DNA of 64,000 nt from contig JAJEKV010000091.1 in assembly GCA_021234155.1 (NCBI GenBank), forward strand, positions 1,865,501-1,929,500, written 5' to 3'. The notes under the pieces are model-generated. The model was not told where the DNA came from and did no database searches. It was given only the letters and a program-made list of their open reading frames with translations. The DNA comes from Isoetes taiwanensis. Its lineage: Eukaryota; Streptophyta; Lycopodiopsida; Isoetales; Isoetaceae. Below, in pieces: positions 9,699 through 20,612 of the stretch; the first letter of the stretch is position 1, and every line of letters starts with the position of its first letter. Made by a program: the position numbers and the translations under genes.

Positions 9699-9724
9699 GG
9701 ACTCTCGTTTACACAAGAGAGTCC
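9699..9724. repeat. Perfect 8-bp stem hairpin
   Basis: GGACTCTC (9699-9706), ten bases, GAGAGTCC (9717-9724). It directly follows the second tandem copy and may be the end of that repeat unit. Confidence 0.5.
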
Positions 9725-10759
9725 AATAAGAAAAGAATTAGGAATTAGAACTAGGAGGGCTACACAAAGAACTAGGGTTGGTAGAGTTGAATGAGGACGT
9801 TGTGGCACATGTGCCTCTCGACATTTCGCTATTATACACAAGTTGTTGAGGGAAATGCTTTGGCATGGTAGCATTGTTATAATAGTATCGAAAGTCACAA
9901 ACACACCATGTGATAAGAAACATACAAAATAAACTGTCATGTTACGAGTGCGTGCTTTAACTTGAGCCATGGCACAACTGACACTTAAAATAATCAATGT
10001 CATAGAAATAGAGCTTAAATATTACTAGTAAGAATCTTGTATAACAGGCACTTGTACTTCTAAAAAGCAAGCAACTTTTCTTCTTATAAAAGTATCTCCA
10101 GCATAACATAACGTGCCGGCACTTTATGGAAAAGAGCACCAACCATATAAGATAGGTAAAAGGAATATGAATATAATAAATATATATCAGTGTTAAAGTG
10201 CAAGGAACTGAGCAACTTTTGTCATTTACAAAATCAGCTACAAATACTAACCTTATACAACATCTGCTTCATCTGGGTTGGATGGACTATTAGCTTGAAT
10301 CCGGCCACCAAACAAATTTATTAGACCCCTCTACTAAGGTTAAGGACGCATAAAATAGACTGAGGTGTTACATCATGTGGGACATACAACCGATGGGATA
10401 TCTATGTCTATAGGTATATATATCTAGCCAAACAAACCATGGAGATGATACTTCACTTTGTGGATATCTTCCTGATGATGCATGGGGTCGTTCTACTATA
10501 TCAATTCAGTAAGTAGCCCTCTACACTTCAGGGCTGACTTTAAATCATACCAATGCAGGTCATGCTTATTCCTGAATTAGACAGTCCTGTATGAGGAATT
10601 TATGAAATGATGCCATCATCCAGTCCCAGAATATAGGTTGTGCAGTGATTACAGAACTGGATATCTTTCTTTTGGATTCTCGAAATGAGAAAAAGACGAA
10701 ATTCCTAGAACGGTTGCATGATAAGCAAAGAATGCATCAACAGCTTGCAATCAACAGGA
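9725..10759. other. 3' flank of the GRF gene
   Basis: No coding region that I recognise. The part next to 10760 must contain the 3' UTR of the minus-strand GRF gene. I did not find a feature that fixes its poly(A) site. Confidence 0.45.
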
Positions 10760-13097
10760 TCAGCATGCATTCTGAGGAGCATGGACAGCCTCAGTTTTAA
10801 CAGATCCAGGGCTGCTGGCACTGCTGCTACTATCAGAGAAGCATCCGAAAGCGGTTTTCTGAAGAACTCCGGTTGGGGAAGGGATCTGGGAGCTATCATG
10901 GCCATTACTATCCCAGCCATCTCCAAGCAAGTTGAGACCCACATTCTTAGTCAAGTGAGGGGTTCCAGACTGTAGAACTTCAGCCAGAGGGCCTCCCATG
11001 GCATTCTCCAAACCAACTGGAAACCAACTGGACTGCCTATGATGATCATTATTAGTTCTAAGGCCAATGTCAGTCTCCCCAGCACTGTCCATGGATAGTT
11101 TTAAAGCAGAAACAAGTGTTTTATTTCTGTTAGGACTGCCATGCAATTCAGAAGCAGGGCACCTTGATATGGAGAGTTTAATGTTAGAACCATTTCTGGA
11201 CTTGTCCTCTTCTGTATCAGACCAAGAAAGAGTGGAAGAATCCCTAGGCCTGGGCCAGTCATCAAAGAAATGCCTAAGTGCCTGGCTTTCTGGCTTCCTG
11301 TCCATGTTGAGCAATTCAATACCTCCATGTCTGCTGCTACTGATATATTGATTTTGCTGATCCATGAGGGGGTTGACACGGCTGGTCTGCCCAAAATCTT
11401 GGTTCTGAAGTGCTTTGTTAGTCTGAGAATCACAGACAATGAGGGGGTTGCTATTCAACTTGAGCTGATTGGATTGACAAACCTTCGAAGAATCCCACTG
11501 CCATCCAAACTGACCGTTGAGCATGGCAGCAGAAGGCTGTGCTTCATGACCTAGCTCTCGCCTACTGCCAGACATATCCCAATGTATAAGCTGCTCAGGT
11601 CGCACATCATATTGCGTTTTACTTATTCCATTCATAAACCTGAAACAATGCAGTAGAAGTGCATGAGCTCAACTCATGCTTTTCCTAGATCTAACAAGGA
11701 AACAGGCAAAAGAACTAAATCCAACACACATACCTATTATCCTTGTTACTTTCTGAAGCAGATTGAAATGGGATCTGATATTGGCTGCATTCCAAGCTAC
11801 CGGAGGAGGTATCCACTAAAATGCTGGAGCTAGGTTGGGAAGCTGCGAAGCTCTTGCTTTGCTGGGAATTCATGGTGATTATGGGCTCTAAAGGAGCATT
11901 GTGAAGTTGTGTGAGGCCAGAATTCTGAGAGGAGTTTCGTGATGCCACGCTACTGCTTGAGGGTGTGGCGTTGGACGAAGATGTTGCAGCGGCGGTGGGC
12001 GCTGATGATGTACTGGGCTGAGATTCGTTGCCCTTTTTGGCTCGATGGCGTCCTCTATGCATATGCCTCTCGCAATACTTCTGTTCCTGCACCACTGGTC
12101 TGGAGCATCGCCATTTTTTGCCATCTGTTCTTCGGCATCGGCCGGGCTCTGCATCCACGTTGCTGCCTCCTCCAAGTTGAAAGGCTCCCCATCCAACTGA
12201 TCAACAGAATACCCACTTGAAAAAACTTCATCAAATGCAACAAATTTGAGCGAGGATTCTTACGATTTGTGAGGCCATGAGGGGAGCCAAAGGAGAGGCC
12301 GTTCATTGCAGCTACGCTCCGTCGGATGGGACTGAGGAGCTCCGGTGGTATTGGAACTCTGGCCATCATATATTTGAAGATTAAAGCCTGGTGCTCAAGC
12401 TCTGCCCATTGCGATGGAGAGAAAGGGTACCTCGCACCAAATGCAGTTTCGTGCATCATATGCGAAATGCTGCTGTGATTATCCCTTCCCATTAACAGCG
12501 GAAGACCTGCGTTCATCATAAACCAGAAAAATCATCATATTTCTTCCCCGCATTCAAGTCAAAATCTTGCAAAATAGTTGCATTGAAGCTTAGAAAACTT
12601 GCATACATTAAATGCAAGTCGAGAGCAAGAAAACATGAAGAATGAGCCACATTTGTGGGTAATTTGTTACCTGCACTTTTGTACTGGTAAAGATCGCTCT
12701 GGTATGGCGAATGACGCATGGCGGATGCTTGAGAAGTTAAGTAAGGAGGAGGCATGATAGAATCTCTTGGGCTGTTTCGCATAAGCCTAAGATCAGCTGC
12801 AAGGGATGGATCACCTCCAAAAATGCCTTCGTCAGAAAGTCGTGAATCAGAAGAGATCAAGTAGCCATTGTTGTTGGTTCTGTAGGCAAGTCCACTGGAA
12901 GCATATGAGCCGCTGTTGATGGGAAACCTCATTTCCGAGGATGATTGTCTACCATACGAATCCGTGCGAGCAATTTTGATACCATCGTCCCTCGAATCCA
13001 AGTCTCCCATGGATCTGCATTGCTTCAGCAGATTATTTTGTGCCAATCCAACAGGCGACATTGCATTTCCTAACATCCTCTGATCGTTTTCGTCCAT
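10760..13097 (-). CDS. Growth-regulating factor (GRF) transcription factor
   Basis: Plant nuclear transcription factor that works with GIF co-activators to promote cell proliferation in young organs. Four exons: 13097-12671, 12506-12264, 12196-11734, 11639-10760; introns are GT-AG, 164, 67 and 94 bp; the joined frame is 2013 bases, 670 residues. QLQ domain, residues about 171-207 ([19 protein letters not shown], then [14 protein letters not shown]), binds GIF. WRC domain, residues about 238-280 ([27 protein letters not shown]), holds the C-C-C-H zinc motif and basic nuclear signal. C-terminal family motifs: HFFDDWPR (about 501), a TQL-like IKLSIS (about 531) and GGPL (about 593). Start: the first in-frame ATG is at 13097; the frame is open upstream only to a TAG near 13250 and contains no earlier ATG. 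The usual miR396 site after WRC is not recognisable. Confidence 0.93.
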
Positions 13098-14110
13098 CTT
13101 TGAGCCGTTTAAGAGCTTCGCATCCCTAATCTCAAAGAGCTTTGTTTTAATTTTTTTTGGGGTCTTGTGACCACAATGCTCGCTACTCGACACTTTGAAA
13201 CCAAAGAGTAATTCCGACCTTTCAAAGCTACGGATAATGGATCTGCCTCTAAATAAGCACTACACAACAAAATCTTCCTCGTCGGAGGTGCAATGAGTGC
13301 CTAGATCGAGTGCAAATTTTTTCTCGACAAAACCTGGCCAAGTACAATCTCTTCGAGAAAAGACCAGTGCGGTGGTACTCCGGCACTCGGCAAAAGCGAA
13401 TGTAATGATAAAAACTTGCGATCTAGGATCGTGCCTCACTCCACCACAAAGCTGAGATGAAGATCGACACTTAAAATGAGCCCGATCGGAATTAAGAAGG
13501 ATCCAAATGTCAGGGAAAGAAATGACAGTAAAGAGAAGAAGAAAATGAAAGGGAGAGTTTATTTTGTTTGTGTGGAATCAGGAGAGGACGAGGGATTTCA
13601 AGAGAGCTGTGGGGAAACTAGCTGCAGCAGCAGTAGATCTACTGCTGCAGCTGCTGGGGACCGTATCTTTCATGCCAGCCCTCGCGATCAAAAATATGCT
13701 ATGGAGCTCAACGCTAAGGAAATGCCGACGAATCATTTGGGAGCGAAGGAAAGGGCCCAAAACCATTTGGGGGCGCCGGAATGCCCAAACCGTGCGACGA
13801 AGAATCAAACAGAAGCCGAAGCAGAAGAACAAGGACGGACTCCAGACTTCCGACTCAAAATCTCACGAACTCGCAAACAGACGATAAGGTAGGCTTGCAG
13901 CAGCAGGCAGATTGGAGCACAGGAGCATGCAAGAAAACACAATGGATCATGGCCCTGCAAAAGTATGCTAGAGCCAAAAAGACAAGGGTCTTTGCTATGG
14001 AGCAGAGTGCTCAAAGACCTGTGTAAAAGAAGCAAAGGGTCCAGTGAAGATAGGCCTAGATATTGAGCCTGCAACCGAGCAGGGGGACCCATTATGGCAC
14101 ATGCCTACTT
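13098..14110 (-). promoter_or_regulatory. Probable 5' UTR and promoter of the GRF gene
   Basis: On the GRF sense strand the stretch 13480-13600 is strongly pyrimidine-rich (CTTCTTCTC runs), a common feature of plant 5' UTRs. Open frames on the plus strand here (for example 13476-13892) have no domain and reflect biased composition. I could not fix a transcription start or TATA box. Confidence 0.4.
13621..13656. repeat. CAG/CTG-rich palindrome in GRF 5' region
   Basis: CAGCAGTAGATCTACTGCTG at 13628-13647 is a perfect 20-bp palindrome, flanked by GCTGCAG and CAGCTGCTG that extend the pairing with a register shift. In RNA from either strand it would form a stable hairpin about 530 bp upstream of the GRF start codon. 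Confidence 0.7.
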
Positions 14111-16373
14111 GACTCTTTTTTTTTCTACATGCATTTGTTATAGCGTATGGTATGTTTCGATGGTATGGGTCGAGGGCCCTTGGGCTTTATCTTTTGTTGC
14201 GTACATTTAACAATTGGCAAAAGATAGGCAAGGACTCATTTTCGAGAGAAAGAGAAAGTGGCCGTTTGGTTGTACCTTGTTGGGGATCAGTGGTCTGCCG
14301 AATTGAGTGCTCAAAATGCCGTTGTTTTGTGTGCAGCCTGGCTCGGTGCCTCCCTGAACCCGGACACTGGGGCATACCCCCCTTTGTCCACGTGGGTTAA
14401 TTCCGTACCAAATCTAAGGGTCACAATTCCACCCTGGACTCCGTTACGAAGATGGCGAAACGCTGCCAAATTTGGAATAGAGCAGGTGGATAAGAGGTCT
14501 CCATCTAGCTACCACTTTATTTTTTTGGCTCCGTCGCTTTCTTGCTTTGCAGTACGTTGCCCTTTGTACCCCCACAAACTGGCGTCATTTTTTTCAACTC
14601 GCGGTAATAATGGGAAGTTGGAATCCTCTTCTTGCCATTCTGCCGGCTTACGTGGCAACCTCATCTGCGCCGTCCATCCCCACTTGACTGCAGGTGAGCG
14701 TCATTATGGCCTCACCTAACCCCTCATCATTACATACGCTCTTCGTGTCAATGCTGACTGACTCATGACCTCCTCACTAATTGCTTCCTCGTGTTGGTTT
14801 TTTCCCTTATTAACCTTTTTCCCGGTGCTCTATTTTTCCTCCCCCCCCGTTTTGTTTTTTTCCCTTGGTCGTTTTGCTCTTCATTAGAGCCATCATTTCT
14901 CCACCAACAATCGGGCAGCTAGCTATCTAACGAGTTATGTAAATTTAGCGAACGAGGTAGATACCCTGCATTAAAGCAACTAGCACCCCAACATTTTTGG
15001 GACACTCGAGCATTTAATGCGTCGGTGTGGGCCTAATTTGTTCCACTTTGCTCTGCGGAGGCTGCCGCTGCCATGCTCTTTTGGAATTTCCCAGGGTTAA
15101 GTAATTATTAGAGGGCTATTTTATGAAGGCCTCTGCAGGAGGGCTTGTCTATTATGTAGTCCATGTGGCACCAAGTTCTTTGTCGGCCGATTTTGTGATT
15201 GATTTACACGCTTCCACGCCCCACACCTCCCAATCCAAAATCCCACCCCCCTCGGGTCATCCATTTATTTTATATTTCTTTCACATGCGTCCTTTGAATG
15301 CCCATTCCAACTATTCATTCTTATGCCCCTCTCGTGGTTCACCTTGTTTTTGCATTACCATTTTTTCTAGTAGAATATTCTTTTTTTCTCCCTTACTAGA
15401 GTGGAATAAGGGAAATTTTTATGTCTTGAAAGTTCCATCTCACCGTATCCGATATGAGCTTATCTTCCCAAATATATAAATGTCATGATGCGTTTCACTT
15501 TGACACTTCTACCCTTAAACCAATGCGCCATTTCGTGTGAGCCATACCTCTCCTCAACTCCGTGAGTATGCCATTCTTATGTTTGACAATCAAGTAACTT
15601 CATTCATTTTCTCTCATCTTTAATGTTCATCCTTCATCTTTACCTAGTGTGGTTACCATCCTTAGGCATCCCCCTCCTTGGCCAAGGACCCCTAGCTGGA
15701 GTAGCAAAAATACATGTTTTATTTGCATACTTTCTTTTGACACTTGCCTTATTGAAATGCTCTTCTTTTCAAATTAATTTATGAGTTCTTATCTGCCAAA
15801 TAACTTTAGTTTGAGTCTTTCAATCAACAAGCAATCCAAGTCGACAATTGAATATGAAACTTACCTCCAACCTCAGATGCTCATAGAATAGATTAGAATT
15901 ATATGCTATGACATTTTCTTTTACGTGATGTGTACATCATAAGTGATAACACATGCAACAACATACACTTTCGTGTGCATTCGCTATGTTAGCCAGCCGT
16001 AACATAGAACATTCAAAGTGTCTAGGATGGCACTTAGTGGGACTATTCTTCTAGAATATTAAGGGGCACTTGGTACAGTAATTGGGAGCTCAAGGGAGGC
16101 TCTAGCAAGGTAGTTTGCAAGGGTAAAAGGGTATTCCACAATTTAAGAAGGTCCAAGAATACATTTGCAGGTGCATGGGCTTGTTATCATGGTGTTTTAT
16201 GCATTTTTTATGGGACCAATTCTAGAGATCATGGATGGCCAAAAGGGATATATTCATGGGAAAATTACCAGAATGCCCCTATATTTTGCATGTTGTAGTA
16301 TGAGAGACAATGCTGTTGTATGATCAGATTATGCTATATGCATATGTATTGGTGTGAAGTATTTTTATAACAT
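14111..16373. other. Intergenic DNA, no recognised gene
   Basis: AT-rich with pyrimidine-rich patches (14800-14880, 15200-15400). The open frames at 14258-14719 and 15123-15479 show no domain, no convincing start and biased composition. I found no element ends or RNA genes. Confidence 0.45.
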
Positions 16374-16505
16374 AACTTGGAGTCAATATACAGAAGCACA
16401 TTAACTTGGCGTCATCTTAAGTTGGAGTCATATTACATAAAGTTTACATTAGCTTCCAAAATTTGGAGCCATGTGAACTTGGAGTTATATTATATGAAAT
16501 TTACA
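16374..16505. repeat. Short degenerate repeat cluster
   Basis: The motif ACTTGGAGTCA or a near variant recurs about five times (AACTTGGAGTCA, AACTTGGCGTCA, AAGTTGGAGTCATATTACA, ATTTGGAGCCA, AACTTGGAGTTATATTAT), in places followed by AAATTTACA-like sequence. A small decayed array; function unknown. Confidence 0.5.
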
Positions 16506-16959
16506 ATATATATTTAAACCTCTGCCTCTGCCTCCTCATGCATGTCTTTGGAAGGCATGTCCAGTAGTAGTTATTGTACATGAGGTGTAGCATTAAGGAT
16601 ATAATAAATTGAAATAAGAAAATTATTAATCTAGGACTTCAACTATCTCCTTCTGCAACCATGCAAGTGAGATATCAAGTTGGAAAATAGTGTCTTCAAT
16701 TGGATGGGTAGACTAGTAGTCCAATGATCGCACTACTTGATTTTATCGTAAAAAGGTATCCTCTTCGTATCCCTTGAAAGGTATAATAGGAAGGATTGTG
16801 CGTGGAGGGTTTAAAAACACTTTGTGTAGGTTGTCATCTACTAGGAAAGCCAGGCCATGCTATTTAGGTATAGCCTCAAGTACAACCTTCAACTTCTTGA
16901 AATCCCCTTGAAATGAAGTCGTTTGACATGACTGGTTGGATGAGGACATGTGTAGCATG
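16506..16959. other. No recognised gene
   Basis: AT-rich DNA between the small repeat cluster and the hAT-type MITE. No coding or RNA feature recognised. Confidence 0.35.
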
Positions 16960-17206
16960 CAAGGGGGATTCACTCATGTATAAGGGGGATATGCCATCTG
17001 CGTGCATGGGGTGGCAAAAAACCCCCCTGTATACGAATCTTTAAAAGCAAATTTTGACCCCTTTCGAATAAAAATTACCTAGGATAGTGCAAAAAATACC
17101 AGAAAAAGGACCCCCTGCCGACCGTATATGTACGAAAATGGGTCCAAAAAAACCCCTTCCCGTGCATGCAGATGGGTTATACGCCCAAAACTGTGAACCC
17201 CCCTTG
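16960..17206. mobile_element. hAT-type MITE, 247 bp, perfect 8-bp target duplication
   Basis: Starts CAAGGGGGATTCAC and ends GTGAACCCCCCTTG, a 14-bp terminal inverted repeat with one mismatch; weaker pairing continues inward (CCATCTGCGTGCATGG on the left against the GTGCATGCAGATGGG arm on the right). It is flanked by identical GTAGCATG at 16952-16959 and 17207-17214. An 8-bp duplication and a CA(A/G)GG-type end are hallmarks of hAT transposons. It has no coding capacity, so it is non-autonomous. The perfect duplication suggests a fairly recent insertion. Confidence 0.88.
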
Positions 17207-17214
17207 GTAGCATG

Positions 17215-17732
17215 GTTGTTGACTATAAAGCTTTGAAAACTCAGTCTGCAAATTTGAAAACAATGCAGCTACCATATCCCTTGTGTTGTGAATCAGAGGG
17301 ACGCTCTTCAAACTTTTGCGATGCCCACTCTACAAACTCATGGTATCCTGGTCTGCGAATTAGGTACTTGTTGGCACAATGTGGTGTGTATAAGGTCGAA
17401 GCAGAATTTTCTGGTTGATTCTTCTCTGTTGGATGTATACCATCACGATGTCCAGCATCATCAACTTCTTAGAAGGGTCCTTCAACCTCTGCACCCTCTG
17501 TTGTGTTATGTTGTCCACTGTTGTCTTTTGTTGTTGTTTTGTCGGTTGGTCATTGTGGAGAGTGATGAAGATGAGGAGGACCAAGACCATGGGCAATCTG
17601 GCATCATCATCGCGGAGCGAAACTCAGAAGATAGCTCACCCTCATCATCTACTCGATTGACTCCGAGTTGGATAACATGTACAAGCTGCAGAGGGATCTT
17701 CTTTTAGGAGAATCTTTATCTTGTTAAATGTC
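17215..17732. other. No recognised gene
   Basis: Two overlapping open frames (17212-17418, 17288-17707) show no domain. The stretch may contain the 5' leader of gypsy copy 2, but I found no LTR or primer site. Confidence 0.35.
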
Positions 17733-18322
17733 AAATCAATCAGGTTCCTAATCACACCTTACATCTTGTAGCTTCATTTATCAGAGATTTGAGCAGCAGA
17801 CCAAGAATACACAGAAAGATGCTTAAGATTCAGAAGCAAGAAGGATTTGACACAATACACAAGGCTTTTACAAAAGCTACTGAGATTGCAGATATAATTT
17901 CCTATCCTCCTGATGATGTACATTCACCTCATGAACCTTTCTTTTCAGATTATGAGCAGGAGTACATGGGACCAGGACTTGTACCAATCTATGCTGTTCA
18001 GAAAGATAAGAAGAAGTAAAAAATGGAGGATGCAGAAGGTCCTGTGGCTGATGTGAGAGTTGAGATAACTAAAGTGTCTGAGGCTCTGATTGAAGTAACC
18101 AAGCAACTTCAAGTAATGAAGAGTTCCAGACCTGAGAAGAGAATATACCCTCCATGTGCTCATTGCGCAAGAAAGACCCACTCATTAGACTATTGTTGGT
18201 ATAGGCCTTGCACCAAGTGTGGTAAAAAAGGGCATTTTGGTAAGAAATGCCCTGTTTGTGCTTTCTGCAAAGCAGTAGGTCATTATGAAGATAGGTGCAG
18301 TGTCAAAGAATATTTTGCTTGA
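17733..18322 (+). pseudogene. Gypsy copy 2 Gag C-terminal part with three zinc knuckles
   Basis: Gag packages the element RNA in cytoplasmic particles. The first part (SFIRDLSSRPRIHRKMLK to AVQKDKKK) is capsid-like with no motif I can name. After a TAA at 18017 the frame continues with a coiled-coil-like stretch (VEITKVSEALIEVTKQLQV) and three consecutive C-x2-C-x4-H-x4-C knuckles: CAHCARKTHSLDYC, CTKCGKKGHFGKKC and CAFCKAVGHYEDRC. All twelve zinc ligands are kept. Three knuckles in a row is more than the one or two usual in plant gypsy Gag. The frame closes at 18322 with TGA. Confidence 0.82.
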
Positions 18323-18489
18323 CAAGAAAAATCTAAAGTTAATGAGCCAAGTACTTCTGTCAGATTTGTGTAGGAAATTGAAGAGCAAGAAGAAATCATG
18401 GCTGTTCACACGAGAGGGATGAACAATGCAAAAGACAAAGAGCAAGTACAAGTGAATGAGGAAGTCAACGCAGTGAGGCACAAGAAATT

Positions 18490-19097
18490 GAGCAAAATAT
18501 GGTTGTGCCTCCTCCCCCTTGTCAGAAATACTTAAAAAAAGATAAGGAGAATGAGGAATTTGAATACTTACTTAAGAATTCCAAAATTAGTGTTGATTTG
18601 CTAACTCTGCTAAAAATAGCCCCATCCTATAGAAAAAAGGTTCTAAATCTGATCAAGGAAGATGAATTTGCTCTCACAAATCACATTGAGTAGCATGTGC
18701 TGACTCAAGAGGACTATGATCCAGAAGTCTTTACATGTATTGCTAGAATGGGTAAAAAGATTTTGATCAAAGTACTATTGAATGGAGGATCACCACTTAA
18801 TGTGATGCCTCATCATATCATGAGATTGTGTGGTCTAGAAATTGACAAAAAAGCTCCTATGGTCTTAAAATCATTCTCGAAACCAAAACCAATCCCATGG
18901 GAATAGTTAGCAATGTGCCAATTTATGTGGAAGGAATAGTTGTTGTTGCTAACTTTGTGGTTGTTGCTTTTGAAGGAATAGATGAGAAATCAGATATCTA
19001 TGATCTACTCTTGGGAAGAAAATGGCTGTCAACAGTAGATGCAAGGCATGTGTGGCCAAGGGGAGAGCGTATCATTTCAAATGGTAGAAAAAGGTAA
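18490..19097 (+). pseudogene. Gypsy copy 2 aspartic protease
   Basis: Begins with the family block PPPPCQKYLKKD and LLKNSKISVDLLTLLKIAPSYRK. The catalytic loop reads VLLNGGSPLNVMPHHIM: the aspartate of copy 1 is asparagine here, which would abolish activity. The C-terminal half has SDIYDLLLGRKWLS near 18991. Stops at 18691 and 18904 break the frame. Confidence 0.8.
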
Positions 19098-19250
19098 CAC
19101 TCTACAATAAGGTAGGAGAATTTGAAGCTCTGAATTTCATTGAAGAAGATATTCTGGTGCCAAATCCCTGTGGAGAATATGAGCTAGCTACAAATGGTCA
19201 AGTGCCAAACTTATAACTCCCTATAGAGGTAAGTAGAAAATTTTGCTTAT

Positions 19251-19730
19251 TTATGGTTTGATGGTGGTGTCTCAAAGAGATTAAGTATGGCCTCTTCTGC
19301 TGCAATCCTCAAAGATTCTTCTAATAGATTGCTTGCCAAAGTAGGGAGAATTTTTCCAAACATAACCTCAAACATAGCAGAGTACAAGACTTTGATTGCA
19401 GGACTTCAAGAAGCCAATAATTTGAATATTGATAACATTATCATTTTTGGAGATTCACAACTGGTTTGCAGACAGGTATTACGGGAGTATCAAGCAAAAA
19501 ATGGAGACATAATCATGTTAAGAGACAGAGCCTTGGGAGAATTGGAAAACTTTGAGTCTTGGAAATTATACCATGTGCCAAGAGAGCAAACTGGTGAGGC
19601 TGATGCATTGTGCAGAAGTGTTTTACTCAAACATCTGGCAGAAGGAGCAATTCAAGAAGAAGATCTGGAAAAGAATGATCTGCAACAACTTTATCCCATC
19701 TTGGTAATCAATGCTAGTGAAGAAAAATAG
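19251..19730 (+). pseudogene. Gypsy copy 2 extra RNase H
   Basis: Same domain as at 4053-4470, in the same place between protease and RT. Catalytic positions are kept: LWFDGG (19251-19270), AEYKTLIAGL, FGDSQLV, EADALC. The frame is open from the middle of the domain (19287) to 19730 and includes the linker ending INASEEK. Conservation of all four acids in a second, independently decayed copy argues that the domain was under selection while the family was active. Confidence 0.85.
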
Positions 19731-20612
19731 GTAAAAGACGTAAAAGTAAATAAAAAGGGTCAAGATAGGATTTTATATGTTGGGGATTTATTTAAAGAGG
19801 AGGATAAGTCTTTTGTCACTAAATTCTTTGATGAATGGAAAGATGTGTTTACCTGGGATTACAATGAAATGATTGGTGTTGATAAAGGTGTATGTGAGTT
19901 TGAAATAAAAATTAAAGAAGGCATGAAACCTATTGTGCAAAAACTGAAAAGAATAAATGCATCTTTGCTTGGCTTAATCAAAGAAGAATTATATAAGATG
20001 AAAGATGCTGGTGTGATCTCAGAAATAGTGAAATGGTTATCCTGCATTGTGCCTGTTGAAAATAAAAACAAAACCATTAGAATTTGCATTGATTACAGAG
20101 ATTTGAATAAGGCTACTATGAAAGATTGTTACCCTTTGCCTTTCCTGGAAGAAGTATTGCATGTTGTTGCAGGGAAAGAGATCTATTCTTTCTTAGATGG
20201 ATTATCAGGATTTAATCAAATAAACATCAAGGAGGAGGATCAGCCAAAGACTTCTTTCATCACACCATAGGGAACATTTGCAATGAGGAGAATGCCTTTT
20301 GGATTGATGAATGCATCAGCAACCTTCCAGAGAGCCATGGACACTATCTTCAAGGATATGCCTCCAACGGCATTTCTAGTTTTTTTGGATGATCTTTGCT
20401 TAGGTACTTATTGCAAAGATCACTTTGATTGTCTGACAAAATTATTTGCCTTGTGCAGAAAAGGAGATGTCAGCCTAAATCGAAAGAAGTGTGCCTTTTT
20501 ATGCTCAAAAGGAGATTTGCTAGGACATGAAGTATCCACAAAAGGTACTTAGGTTGCAGAGACTAAAATTGAGGCTTTGAAGAAGCTTGCTTCTCTCAAG
20601 ACACTTAAACAG
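19731..20612 (+). pseudogene. Gypsy copy 2 reverse transcriptase, truncated
   Basis: RT blocks in order: FEIKIKEGMKPIVQKLKR, WLSCIVPVENK, IRICIDYRDLNKATMKDCYPLP, GKEIYSFLDGLSGFNQI, MRRMPFGLMNASATFQRAM, VFLDDLCLG (FLDD active site), LLGHEVSTKGT. Stops at 19728, 20268 (TAG where copy 1 has tryptophan of PWGT) and 20550. Similarity to copy 1 ends near 20612. Confidence 0.85.

Larger units (their letters stand above)
17733..20612 (+). mobile_element. Ty3/gypsy retrotransposon copy 2, truncated
   Basis: Order is gag with three zinc knuckles (17733-18322), protease (18490-19097), extra RNase H (19251-19700), reverse transcriptase (19845-20612). It stops abruptly inside the RT thumb after the LKTLKQV block, so canonical RNase H and integrase are missing. 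It is the same family as copy 1 and shows the same order, RNase H before RT. Several stops and frame changes; no LTRs found. Confidence 0.88.

Noticed and set aside
11888-12519. Alternative minus-strand frames across the WRC and QLQ exons
   Set aside because: They read the GRF exons in the wrong phase or run through introns; the spliced frame with QLQ, WRC, FFD and GGPL motifs explains the region.
13476-13892. 138-residue plus-strand open frame upstream of the GRF gene
   Set aside because: It is antisense to the pyrimidine-rich 5' region of the GRF gene, has overlapping rivals in two other frames, no domain, and low-complexity Lys/Glu/Ser content.
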